NCBI RefSeq assembly: GCF_009857445.1
Contig: NZ_WWCN01000018.1
Location: 1-64,000, forward strand
Reading direction: 5' to 3'
Source: Duganella flavida
GTDB taxonomy: Bacteria; Pseudomonadota; Gammaproteobacteria; Burkholderiales; Burkholderiaceae_D
Length of the DNA: 64,000 nucleotides
The notes under the pieces were generated by a model, which was given only the letters and a program-made list of their open reading frames with translations, searched no databases and had not been told where the DNA came from. Of this stretch, positions 15,647 to 23,042 are shown one piece after another. Numbering within the stretch: position 1 is the first letter of the stretch; every line of letters starts with the position of its first letter. The position numbers and the translations under genes were made by a program.

Positions 15647-17685
15647 TCGGTAAGTCCCTCGTCGCGTTGGCGGCTGTTTTGCCGCTGGCTGCTCATGCTG
15701 AAACGGATACTGTGGATACGACGGTGGAAGTGCGCGGTCACTATGATAACGGCGTTGGTACCTCCGGCGCCGCCAGCCAGGGTGCGGTCACGGCGGAGTT
15801 GATCGCCAATCGTCCAGCCTTGCGTCCGGGCGAGCTGCTGGAATTTGTGCCAGGCGTGATCGTCACGCAGCACAGCGGTGACGGCAAGGCGAACCAGTAC
15901 TTCCTGCGCGGCTTCAACCTCGATCACGGTACCGACTTTGCGACCTTCGTTGACGGCATGCCGGTCAACATGCGCACCCACGCGCACGGCCAAGGCTACA
16001 CGGATTTGAACTTCCTGATCCCTGAGCTGGTGGACCGCATTAACTATAAAAAAGGCCCGTACTACGCGGACGAAGGCGACTTCGCCTCTGCCGGTGCGGC
16101 GCATATGACGCTGGCGAACAAGCTGCGTGACAGCACGGCCAGCGTGACGGTCGGTGAGAACCAGTACACTCGTTCGGTGGTCACCGGCTCGACGCCGCTG
16201 GGCGCGGGCAATCTGGTGTACGGCGCGGAACTGGGCCACAACAACGGCCCGTGGGTGGAGCCGGAAGCCTTCCACAAAAGCTTGGGCGTGCTGCGTTATT
16301 CGCAAGGTGCCAGCGACGACCAGTTCAGCGTGACCGGCATGTTCTACAAGGGCGCGTGGTATGCCAGTAACCAGATCCCGCTGCGCGCAGTACAAAGCGG
16401 AGCGCTCGATCCGTATGGCGCGATTGATACCAGCGATGGCGGCATGACCTCGCGTTACAGCTTGTCCGCCACTATGCGCAAGCGTACCGCCGATACGCTG
16501 CTGCAGGCGAATGCCTATCTGGTGCAATCGAGCCTGACGCTGTACAACGACTTCACTTACTTCCTTGATGATCCGGTCAACGGCGACCAGTCGCGTCAGC
16601 AGGAGAAGCGTCGCATGGGCGGCTTCGACGTGGCGCAGACGTGGTTCAGCCATTGGGGCGGTCTGGATGTCAGCAACAAGGTCGGCGTGCAGGGGCGTTA
16701 CGACTACCTGTCGCCGTTGGCGCTGTATGCCACGCGCAACGAGCAGACTTTGCGCACCATCACGGAGTCGAAGGTGAAGGAGGGCAGTGTCGGCGCCTAT
16801 CTGGAGAATACAGTGCAGTGGCGCGATTGGCTGCGTACTACGGCGGGCTTGCGCTATGACCGTTATCGCTTTGATGTGGACAGCAATATCGCCGAAAACT
16901 CGGGCAAGGTCAGTGCAGGTACCACGTCGCCGAAATTCTCGGTGGTGCTGGGGCCTTGGGCCAAGACCGAATTCTTCATCAACTACGGCGAGGGCTTTCA
17001 CAGCAACGATGCGCGCGGCACCACAGTGCACTTGACGCCGAAGGAGCTGGAGCCGATCGATCCCGTCACGCCGCTGGTGAAAACGCGTGGCGCGGAGCTT
17101 GGTGCGCGCACCGAGATCGTACCGGGACTGCAAAGCTCTGTCGCCCTGTGGAAGCTGCGCTCGGAGTCGGAGCTGGTGTTCTCAGGCGATGCGGGCGATA
17201 CCTCGGCGAGCCGTGGCAGCTACCGTTCCGGCATCGAGTGGAACAACCACTACATCGCCAATTCGTGGCTGCTGTTTGACGTTGACCTGGCGTATTCCCG
17301 TGCACACTACACCGAGCATGACGAAGTGGGCGATTACATTCCGGGAGCAATCGGCAAGGTAGCGTCGTTTGGTGCGACGATTATGGATCTTGGTCCGTGG
17401 TCGGCGGCGTTCCAGATGCGCTACTTTGGTCCGCGTCCGCTGATCGAAGATAACAGCAAGCGTTCCGCCACCACGGCGATTGCGTATGCGCGCCTGGGCT
17501 ACAAATTCAATCGCCGCTGGACGGTGCAGCTGGATGCCTTCAACCTGTTCGACCGCAAGGTGAGTGATGTGGACTACTACTACGCCTCGCGCCTGCCGGG
17601 CGAACCGGCGGAAGGCGTGGACGACATCCACTACCATCCGGCTGAACGACGCAGCCTGCGCCTGACGGTAAAGACGACGTTCTAA
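15643..17685 (+). CDS. TonB-dependent outer-membrane receptor of the B12-regulated operon
   Basis: The protein has 680 residues and starts at an ATG overlapping the CobN-like stop (ATGA). The signal peptide is about residues 1-19 (LPLAAHA). A possible TonB box DTTVEVRG follows near residues 24-31. The plug domain includes LRGFNLDHGTDFATFVDGMP, and the rest is a 22-strand barrel ending RLTVKTTF with a terminal Phe. The riboswitch and operon partners suggest a cobalamin, other corrinoid, haem or cobalt-chelate ligand. The sequence does not look like classical BtuB beyond the family fold, so I give no symbol. It ends 4 nt into the convergent TauE/SafE pseudogene. Confidence 0.9.
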   Translation: MIGKSLVALAAVLPLAAHAETDTVDTTVEVRGHYDNGVGTSGAASQGAVTAELIANRPALRPGELLEFVPGVIVTQHSGDGKANQYFLRGFNLDHGTDFATFVDGMPVNMRTHAHGQGYTDLNFLIPELVDRINYKKGPYYADEGDFASAGAAHMTLANKLRDSTASVTVGENQYTRSVVTGSTPLGAGNLVYGAELGHNNGPWVEPEAFHKSLGVLRYSQGASDDQFSVTGMFYKGAWYASNQIPLRAVQSGALDPYGAIDTSDGGMTSRYSLSATMRKRTADTLLQANAYLVQSSLTLYNDFTYFLDDPVNGDQSRQQEKRRMGGFDVAQTWFSHWGGLDVSNKVGVQGRYDYLSPLALYATRNEQTLRTITESKVKEGSVGAYLENTVQWRDWLRTTAGLRYDRYRFDVDSNIAENSGKVSAGTTSPKFSVVLGPWAKTEFFINYGEGFHSNDARGTTVHLTPKELEPIDPVTPLVKTRGAELGARTEIVPGLQSSVALWKLRSESELVFSGDAGDTSASRGSYRSGIEWNNHYIANSWLLFDVDLAYSRAHYTEHDEVGDYIPGAIGKVASFGATIMDLGPWSAAFQMRYFGPRPLIEDNSKRSATTAIAYARLGYKFNRRWTVQLDAFNLFDRKVSDVDYYYASRLPGEPAEGVDDIHYHPAERRSLRLTVKTTF

Positions 17686-18431
17686 CGGACGAACATCCAA
17701 ATGGTCAGCGTGGCGCCGACCAGCACCACGAAGCCGCGCATGATTTTCTCCGGCAAGCGGTGTACCAGCCACCCGCCGCACACGCCACCGGCGATGCCGC
17801 CTGCGCAAAGTGCGGCAGCGGCGGGCCAACTGATTAAATCGGAAGTAGCGAAGATCAGCGTGGCGGCGGCGTTCATTGCCATCGCCAGCACGTTCTTGGT
17901 GGCGATGGCGACGCGCACCTGCTGGCCGGCGATGGTCAGTGCGGCCAGCATCAGGAAGCCGATACCGCCGCCGAAGTAGCCGCCGTAGATCGAGATGCAG
18001 GCCTGCACCAACACCAGTGCCCAGCGCGGCATGCTGCTGGCTGCGTGTAGCGGTTTGCGGCGGAAGCTACCCCACGCGAACACACTGGTGGCAAACAACA
18101 CCAGCCACGGCACCAGCTTGGCGAAGAACGATGCAGGCGTGTGCAGCAACAGCAGCGCACCGGCGATGCCTCCGACTATGCTGATGATGAACAGGTGGCG
18201 GAAGCGCAGCGTGCCGACGTCACCGGCCAGCTAGCGGCCTGCGTAAGCGGTGGTGGTCTGCGCCGGGAACATGGCGATGGTGGAGGTCATGTTCGCTGCG
18301 AGTGGATTGAGGCCGGCCAGCAGCAGGGCAGGGAAGGTGATGAAGGAGCCGCCGCCAGCCAACGCGTTCTGGACGCCGGCAAACAAGCCGGCAGCGGCGA
18401 TCATGATGATGGTGTGTGTGTCGAGTGGCAT
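17682..18431 (-). pseudogene. TauE/SafE-family permease broken by one in-frame amber codon
   Basis: Reading leftward from ATG 18431, the first 66 codons give a typical TauE/SafE start (LFAGVQNALAGGGSFITFPALL, of which the AGGGSF core is characteristic). They run into TAG at 18231-18233. The same frame then continues without another stop for 182 codons (LAGDVGTLRFRH..., later ISIYGGYFGGGIGF) to the stop at 17682. Joined, the product would be about 249 residues with eight helices, the normal family length. One base (for example CAG to TAG) explains the break, so it is a recent nonsense mutation or a sequencing error. An internal ATG at 18149 would give only the C-terminal half. Confidence 0.85.
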
Positions 18432-18507
18432 GGCTTTGATGCTACCATGAGTGCACGACCTCTCCCTACCAACTATTTTATTGGCCCGGCCTGCAGGGGT
18501 GTGGTGA

Positions 18508-18930
18508 CTGGCGGGCGAGCTGCTGATCGGTCAGACGGCCAATATCCTGATGTACCTCGGCGCGAAGCACAAGCTGGCGCCGCGCGCTTGTGGGCCAACC
18601 AGCTACAGCTGACCATCGCCGACATCGTCAACGAAGCACACGATACGCACCATCCGATTTCAACGAATCTCTACTACGAAGACCAGAAGAAAGAAGCGAA
18701 AGCGCGCTCCAAGGATTTCCGCGAGCAGCGCATCCCGAAGTACTGGATTATTTTGAAAGCGTGCCTTCCCGAAAGCGATGGCGCGGCTGGAGTCGTCGTA
18801 TCCGAAGCTGATCGCGCTGCACGACAAGGTAGTGGCTCGTCCCAACATCGCCGCCTACCTGCAATCCAAACGCCGCATCCCCTTCAATGAAACCGGCATC
18901 TTCCGCCATTATCCGGAACTGGATAAATAA
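18508..18930 (+). pseudogene. Glutathione S-transferase relic
   Basis: Pieces of a GST are readable in different frames. From 18508 comes GELLIGQTANILMYLGAKHK. After a frameshift near 18583-18588 comes LWANQLQLTIADIVNEAHDT and onward to the KYWIIL/LDYFESV region near 18745. Then, after a deletion of roughly 35-40 codons relative to intact relatives, FPKAMARLE, ALHDKVVARPNIAAYLQS and the family-typical ending FNETGIFRHYPELDK before TAA at 18928-18930. The N-terminal thioredoxin-like half is missing. It is clearly non-functional; the family assignment rests on my recognition of the C-terminal domain. Confidence 0.8.
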
Positions 18931-19131
18931 TCAGGCGGCGCTGGTGACCGGGTAGCCAGCGTCGGCGATGGCGGATTTTAGTGGGGCCAGCGGCGTGGCG
19001 CTGTCGATTGTGACCGATTTGGTGCCGAGGTCGATTTCTACCTTGGCTGCGGCATCGACCGCCTGCACCGCCTTGGTCACGGCGCCCACGCAGTGGCCGC
19101 AGCTCATGTTTTCTACTTGAAGCTGGTACAT
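18931..19131 (-). CDS. copZ: Copper chaperone CopZ (heavy-metal-associated domain)
   Basis: The protein has 66 residues: a single ferredoxin-like HMA domain with the Cu(I) site MSCGHC (residues 9-14) and the usual ending ADAGYPV. It carries Cu(I) in the cytoplasm to CopA. I chose ATG 19131 because it gives the canonical domain length; the longer upstream reading frame runs through the promoter. Its promoter (19163-19193) is a near-perfect CueR site, so it belongs to the same regulon as copA-cueR although 9 kb away. It abuts the GST relic end to end. Confidence 0.93.
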   Translation of the reverse strand: MYQLQVENMSCGHCVGAVTKAVQAVDAAAKVEIDLGTKSVTIDSATPLAPLKSAIADAGYPVTSAA

Positions 19132-19162
19132 CGTGTACTCCCAAAACAGTTTCGATGAGCAC

Positions 19163-19193
19163 ACTGTAATCCTTCCAGCGGTGGGAAGGTCAA
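19163..19193 (-). promoter_or_regulatory. CueR-type promoter of copZ
   Basis: On the minus strand: TTGACC (19193-19188), a 19-bp spacer containing the perfect dyad CCTTCC-caccgct-GGAAGG, then TACAGT as -10 (19168-19163). This is the classic MerR/CueR architecture, about 30 nt upstream of the copZ ATG. Confidence 0.88.
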
Positions 19194-19195
19194 GT

Positions 19196-19486
19196 TTAAT
19201 CTTCTGGGGGATCGTCGAGGCGGGCGAGGTCGAGGCTGACCAGGGCCCAGATGCCGCCGGCGTAATCAGGTTCATGGGCCAGGTTTTCCACTTCGGATGC
19301 GCGGATCTCGAAGGCTTTGCCTTGCTCCAGCAGTTGGCTGACGTGGCCGTAAATGGCTTTGGTGGCATTGCTCATGGCTTTGTCCACTGTCTCGCCAGTG
19401 GTGACGCAACCTGGGATGTCAGGCACCGTGACGCCGTACTTTTTCTTGGCGCTCACCGTCTTCTGGATCAGGATAGGAATGTCCAT
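19196..19486 (-). CDS. HicB-family protein without a HicA partner
   Basis: The protein has 96 residues, with GAGG a few bases before ATG 19486. The N-terminal half matches the HicB partial RNase-H-like fold (VPDIPGCVTTGETVDKAMSNA). The C-terminal half is acidic (ends LARLDDPPED) rather than a clear ribbon-helix-helix DNA-binding domain. In HicAB systems a toxin gene of about 60-80 codons lies next to hicB; none is found in the flanking 250 nt on either strand. It may be an orphan antitoxin or a HicB-like domain with another job. Its stop is 3 nt beyond the -35 of the copZ promoter, so transcription through it could read into copZ. Confidence 0.7.
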   Translation of the reverse strand: MDIPILIQKTVSAKKKYGVTVPDIPGCVTTGETVDKAMSNATKAIYGHVSQLLEQGKAFEIRASEVENLAHEPDYAGGIWALVSLDLARLDDPPED

Positions 19487-19618
19487 GATGTCTTACCTCA
19501 GCTAGCGCGAAAGACCGGTGAAATCAATGACTTGGGAGTCTAGTGTTATACAGGTCGCCGCTGGTTTCAAGCACTTTCGCACGCCTGCATTTGCCCTGTT
19601 GTTCTGCGATTTGTTCGA

Positions 19619-19645
19619 TTGACACGGCATATTGCCTCATATAAC
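19619..19645 (+). promoter_or_regulatory. Possible sigma-70 promoter of the PEP-CTERM gene
   Basis: TTGACA (19619-19624) and TATAAC (19640-19645) are separated by 15 bp, shorter than optimal. They lie in an AT-rich stretch, unusual for this genome, about 120 nt upstream of the PEP-CTERM start. The rest of the 19487-19764 gap holds no gene I can support. Confidence 0.35.
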
Positions 19646-19764
19646 ATCCAAATAATTCCTCGTTGTATTTAATGTATCTCCGTAGAAATATTGCCAACTA
19701 GGCTGCCTGTCACCGTGCCTGGTTAAGCGCAACGCTTTTTCACCTCACCATGATGGGAGTTACT

Positions 19765-20403
19765 ATGAAATTGATCAAACTTGCCGCCCTCGCTCTCACG
19801 ATCGGCGTGGGCAGCGCCGATGCTGCGGTCATCTCGTTCCAGACCGGTTACTCGGCCGCCGGTTCGCAAGCCTCGGCGGAAGATTATCGCGATGTCGTCA
19901 ACGCCGCTGTTGCAGGTTCGCCAAACAACACGCTGTTGAGTACTTATGACGACGTTTCCAACCAGTCGATTTTTGGTGGAAGTAACAGCAACATCGCCTT
20001 CAAGTCCACCATTACTTTCGGCCTGGCGAGCGCCGGCACTTACTGGTTCCGTGCCGGTGTCGATTTTGGCAATGGCGGCGCGGTGTTCCTGGATAACACT
20101 CCGGTGGCATACAAGAGCACGGACATGTGGTGGAACTATGGCTATGGCAGCACCGACCAGTTCTTCGCTATCAACAGCACGGCGCTGTCGGCTGGCAACC
20201 ACACGCTGACCATCTACGGCCTGGAAGGCTGCTGCGACGGCGGCCAGCAAGTCCAGTACGCGACTGATGGCGAGAGTTTCCATAGCTTCAGCACTGCCAC
20301 GCTGGCCCCAGTACCTGAACCGGAAACCTACGCCATGCTGCTGGGCGGTCTGGGTGTAGTGGGCACGCTGGCGCGTCGCCGCCGCTACAAACAGCAAGCC
20401 TGA
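19765..20403 (+). CDS. CCXG-type PEP-CTERM sorted exported protein
   Basis: The protein has 212 residues from ATG 19765, preceded by GGGAG at a good distance; the in-frame ATG at 19750 lacks this. The signal peptide is about residues 1-20 (SADA). The body is a small beta-rich domain rich in Gly, Ser and aromatics, with the motif GLEGCCDGG that names the CCXG subfamily. The C-terminus is a complete exosortase signal: VPEPETYAMLL, a hydrophobic helix, then RRRR. It should be cleaved and released or anchored by an exosortase encoded elsewhere, typically with exopolysaccharide production. The specific function is unknown. Confidence 0.9.
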   Translation: MKLIKLAALALTIGVGSADAAVISFQTGYSAAGSQASAEDYRDVVNAAVAGSPNNTLLSTYDDVSNQSIFGGSNSNIAFKSTITFGLASAGTYWFRAGVDFGNGGAVFLDNTPVAYKSTDMWWNYGYGSTDQFFAINSTALSAGNHTLTIYGLEGCCDGGQQVQYATDGESFHSFSTATLAPVPEPETYAMLLGGLGVVGTLARRRRYKQQA

Positions 20404-20440
20404 AAAAAACAGCCCCGCCGGCATTGCTGCGGGCGGGGCT
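20404..20440 (-). terminator. Rho-independent terminator of phoH
   Basis: The stem agccccgcc (20411-20419) / ggcggggct (20432-20440) is followed, on the minus strand, by GTTTTTTT. On the plus strand there is no T-run, so it serves mainly the minus-strand gene, though the stem may also help end the PEP-CTERM transcript. Confidence 0.85.
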
Positions 20441-20478
20441 GAGAACTATCTAAACGATTTACTTAGTTTTTAAAGGCG

Positions 20479-22281
20479 TTACAAAACTTCGCTGGCGTGG
20501 TCTGCCAGGCGCGAGCGTTCGCCGCGCGCCAGGGTGACGTGGCCGCTATGCGACCAGCCTTTGAAGCGGTCGACCACGTAGGTCAGGCCGCTCGAACCTT
20601 CAGTCAGGTATGGCGTATCGATCTGCGCGATATTACCCAGGCAGATGATCTTGGTACCCGGACCCGCGCGCGTTACCAGCGTCTTGACCTGTTTCGGCGT
20701 CAAGTTCTGCGCTTCGTCGATGATCAGGAACTTGTTGACGAAGGTACGGCCACGCATGAAGTTCAGCGATTTGATCTTGATGCGCGAACGGATCAGGTCT
20801 TGCGTCGCCGCACGGCCCCACTCACCGCCATCCGAATCGGACTTGTTGAGCACTTCCAGGTTGTCGTCAAACGCGCCCATCCACGGCGACATTTTCTCTT
20901 CCTCGGTACCCGGCAGGAAACCGATGTCTTCACCGACTGGCACCGTCACGCGGGTGACAATGATTTCGTTGTAGAGCTTGGTCTCCAGCACTTGCGCCAG
21001 ACCGGCCGCCAGTGCCAGCAGGGTTTTACCCGTGCCAGCCTGACCCAGCAGGGTGACGAAATCGCACTCCGGATTCATCAGCAAGTTCAGCGCAAAGTTC
21101 TGCTCGCGGTTGCGCGCGGTCACGCCCCACACATTGTTCTTGTTGTGGCTGAAGTCGCGCAGGGTTTGCAGCACGGCGGTCTTGCCGTTGATTTGCTTGA
21201 CCTGGCCATAGAACGGCGCTTCGCCATTCTTCGGCTCCAGGAACACGAACTGGTTGACCAGCATCGACGGCACAAACGGACCGGTCACGCGGTAGAAGGT
21301 TGCGCTCTGGCCGCTCTTGTTTTCCTGCCACGATTCGAGATCCTTGCCGTGCTTGTTCCAGAAATCGTCCGGCAGTTGCAGGATGCCCGAGTACAGCAGG
21401 TCGGTATCTTCCATGACGTGGTCATTGAAGTAGTCCTCGGCCGGCAGGCCCAGCGCGCGCGCCTTGATGCGCATGTTGATGTCTTTCGACACCAGCACGA
21501 TGGCGCGGCCTTCCTGCTCCGCTTCCAGCGAACGCACTACCGACAGGATCTGGTTATCGGCTTTGCCCGATGGCAGGCCGACCGGCAGTTCCGCCGTTTG
21601 CAGACGGGTCTGGAAGTACAAGCGGCCCTTGGCGTCCTTGTTGCCCAGCTTGGACAGCGGGATGCCGTTTTCGATGGCGTCGTCGTCGGTGTTGGAGACC
21701 AGCGCATCCAAAGTACGCGAGACCTGGCGGGCGTTACGCGCTACCTCGGTCATGCCTTTCTTGTGGTTGTCCAGTTCTTCCAGCGTCATCATCGGCAGGT
21801 AGACATCGTGTTCCTCAAAGCGGAACAGCGACGATGGATCGTGCATCAGCACGTTGGTGTCCAGCACGAACATCTTGGTGGTGCCGGTCTGGTCAGCGTG
21901 ACGGCTGGTGGACGACTTGATCGCCACTTCGTTCGGCTTGTGCTTGGCCGGATGCGGCGCTTCCGCCGTGATCGGGGTGACCTTGCCACGTGGCGAGGAT
22001 TTGCCCTTGGCTTCGATGGTGTCGGCGGCAGCCTTCAATACGGCCGGCGCGGCTTTCAGTACGGCGGCCACGGCTTTGGACTTGGCAGGCGTTTTGGCGA
22101 CTGCCGGTTTTTTTGCTGCAGGAACGGCTTTCACGGTTGCCGCTTTCTTCGGCGCTGGTGCAGGCTCAGGCGCAATATCGGCGACTGCCGTGAGGGCAGG
22201 CGTCACTCGGCCGCTGGCCTTAGGGTAATCTTTTGCCAGCAGTATAGTCGCTGGCTTACTTGGAATTTTTGGCAGTGGCAT
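20479..22281 (-). CDS. phoH: PIN-PhoH family ATPase/ribonuclease with a long basic N-terminal tail
   Basis: The protein has 600 residues from ATG 22281; an upstream in-frame start at 22332 would add 17 residues. After about 130 Ala/Pro/Lys-rich residues comes a PIN nuclease domain beginning MFVLDTNVLMHD (about residue 137). A PhoH NTPase domain follows, with Walker A GQAGTGKT and Walker B FLIIDEAQN. PhoH2-type proteins of this architecture are reported as ATP-dependent RNA helicase/nucleases. The histone-like tail is extra compared with PhoH2 homologues that begin at the PIN domain. It is the last gene on the minus strand and is separated from bcp by 287 nt, so it probably has its own promoter. 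A good terminator follows. Confidence 0.9.
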   Translation of the reverse strand: MPLPKIPSKPATILLAKDYPKASGRVTPALTAVADIAPEPAPAPKKAATVKAVPAAKKPAVAKTPAKSKAVAAVLKAAPAVLKAAADTIEAKGKSSPRGKVTPITAEAPHPAKHKPNEVAIKSSTSRHADQTGTTKMFVLDTNVLMHDPSSLFRFEEHDVYLPMMTLEELDNHKKGMTEVARNARQVSRTLDALVSNTDDDAIENGIPLSKLGNKDAKGRLYFQTRLQTAELPVGLPSGKADNQILSVVRSLEAEQEGRAIVLVSKDINMRIKARALGLPAEDYFNDHVMEDTDLLYSGILQLPDDFWNKHGKDLESWQENKSGQSATFYRVTGPFVPSMLVNQFVFLEPKNGEAPFYGQVKQINGKTAVLQTLRDFSHNKNNVWGVTARNREQNFALNLLMNPECDFVTLLGQAGTGKTLLALAAGLAQVLETKLYNEIIVTRVTVPVGEDIGFLPGTEEEKMSPWMGAFDDNLEVLNKSDSDGGEWGRAATQDLIRSRIKIKSLNFMRGRTFVNKFLIIDEAQNLTPKQVKTLVTRAGPGTKIICLGNIAQIDTPYLTEGSSGLTYVVDRFKGWSHSGHVTLARGERSRLADHASEVL

Positions 22282-22568
22282 CAGGATCTCAATAGGAAAA
22301 TAACTGGAGGAATCCGCCCATAGGCGCAGCACATGACTGGGAGGCAGCCATGTTGGAACCGGATGGGGTGGATGCTGGGTAAAACGGGATAGTAGACTGC
22401 CGTCGGGCGCTCATCTTGCCCGGTGAAAGTACCGCGTGGTGGCCGGCTGGCCACCATGTAGGGTGGGAGGAATTACAGTGATGACTCAAAATAACTGGAT
22501 ACGCTCGGTTCTGCTACGGTTGAGCAAACTGGAAGCTGCAAACGCATCCCAACAACGATCCTGATAAC
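22282..22568. other. Gap between bcp and phoH
   Basis: The 287 nt contain no supportable gene. They include a strong 8-bp hairpin, tggtggcc (22437-22444) with ggccacca (22449-22456) around ggct, and purine-rich stretches. There is no T-run, so it is not a standard terminator. It probably holds the phoH promoter and leader. Confidence 0.5.
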
Positions 22569-23024
22569 TCAGGCCTGACGCGCTACAAATTCCAGCACTT
22601 CATCGACGTGACCCGCTACCTTCACGCCTCTCCATTCTTTCACCAATTGACCGTTAGCGTCAATCACAAACGTACTGCGTTCGATACCGCGCACGGTCTT
22701 GCCGTACATTTGCTTCATCTTCATGACGCCGAACTGCTGGCAGACGGCTTCTTCAGGGTCGGAAATCAGTTCAAACGGCAGGCCCAGTTTGGTTTTGAAG
22801 CCTTCGTGCGAACGCAGGGAATCGCGGCTGACGCCATAGATCTCGGCGCCGGCCTCGAGGAACTGCTCATGCAGGTCGCGGAAGGCCATGTTCTCGGTGG
22901 TGCAGCCTGGGGTGTTGTCCTTCGGGTAGAAGAACAGCACGGTGTAGCGCGCCGGGCGGCCGCCCAGTTCAAAGGTCTGGCCGCTGGTCATGGGGGCGGA
23001 AAAATTGCTTACTACGTCAGCCAC
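22569..23024 (-). CDS. bcp: Thiol peroxidase of the BCP/PrxQ peroxiredoxin family
   Basis: The protein has 151 residues and reduces hydrogen peroxide and organic hydroperoxides using thioredoxin-type donors. The peroxidatic cysteine is C41 in PKDNTPGCTTEN. The position of the E. coli resolving cysteine is not Cys here, but C95 (EEAVCQQF) could serve as resolving residue, or the enzyme may be 1-Cys. The whole chain is one thioredoxin-fold domain of normal length. It follows arnD by 18 nt on the same strand, so it may be co-transcribed with the lipid A modification genes, though no functional link is obvious. Confidence 0.94.
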   Translation of the reverse strand: MADVVSNFSAPMTSGQTFELGGRPARYTVLFFYPKDNTPGCTTENMAFRDLHEQFLEAGAEIYGVSRDSLRSHEGFKTKLGLPFELISDPEEAVCQQFGVMKMKQMYGKTVRGIERSTFVIDANGQLVKEWRGVKVAGHVDEVLEFVARQA

Positions 23025-23042
23025 AGGCGTCTCCTGAAGGGT

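Noticed and set aside
19487..19764. A hidden hicA toxin gene upstream of the HicB-like gene
   Set aside because: No reading frame of 50-80 codons with HicA features or ribosome binding site was found on either strand.
20497..22323. A 608-codon plus-strand open frame opposite phoH
   Set aside because: PhoH has clear PIN and Walker motifs and a matching terminator; the opposite frame has no motif and biased composition.
22437..22456. Terminator between bcp and phoH
   Set aside because: The 8-bp stem is strong but has no T-run on either strand.
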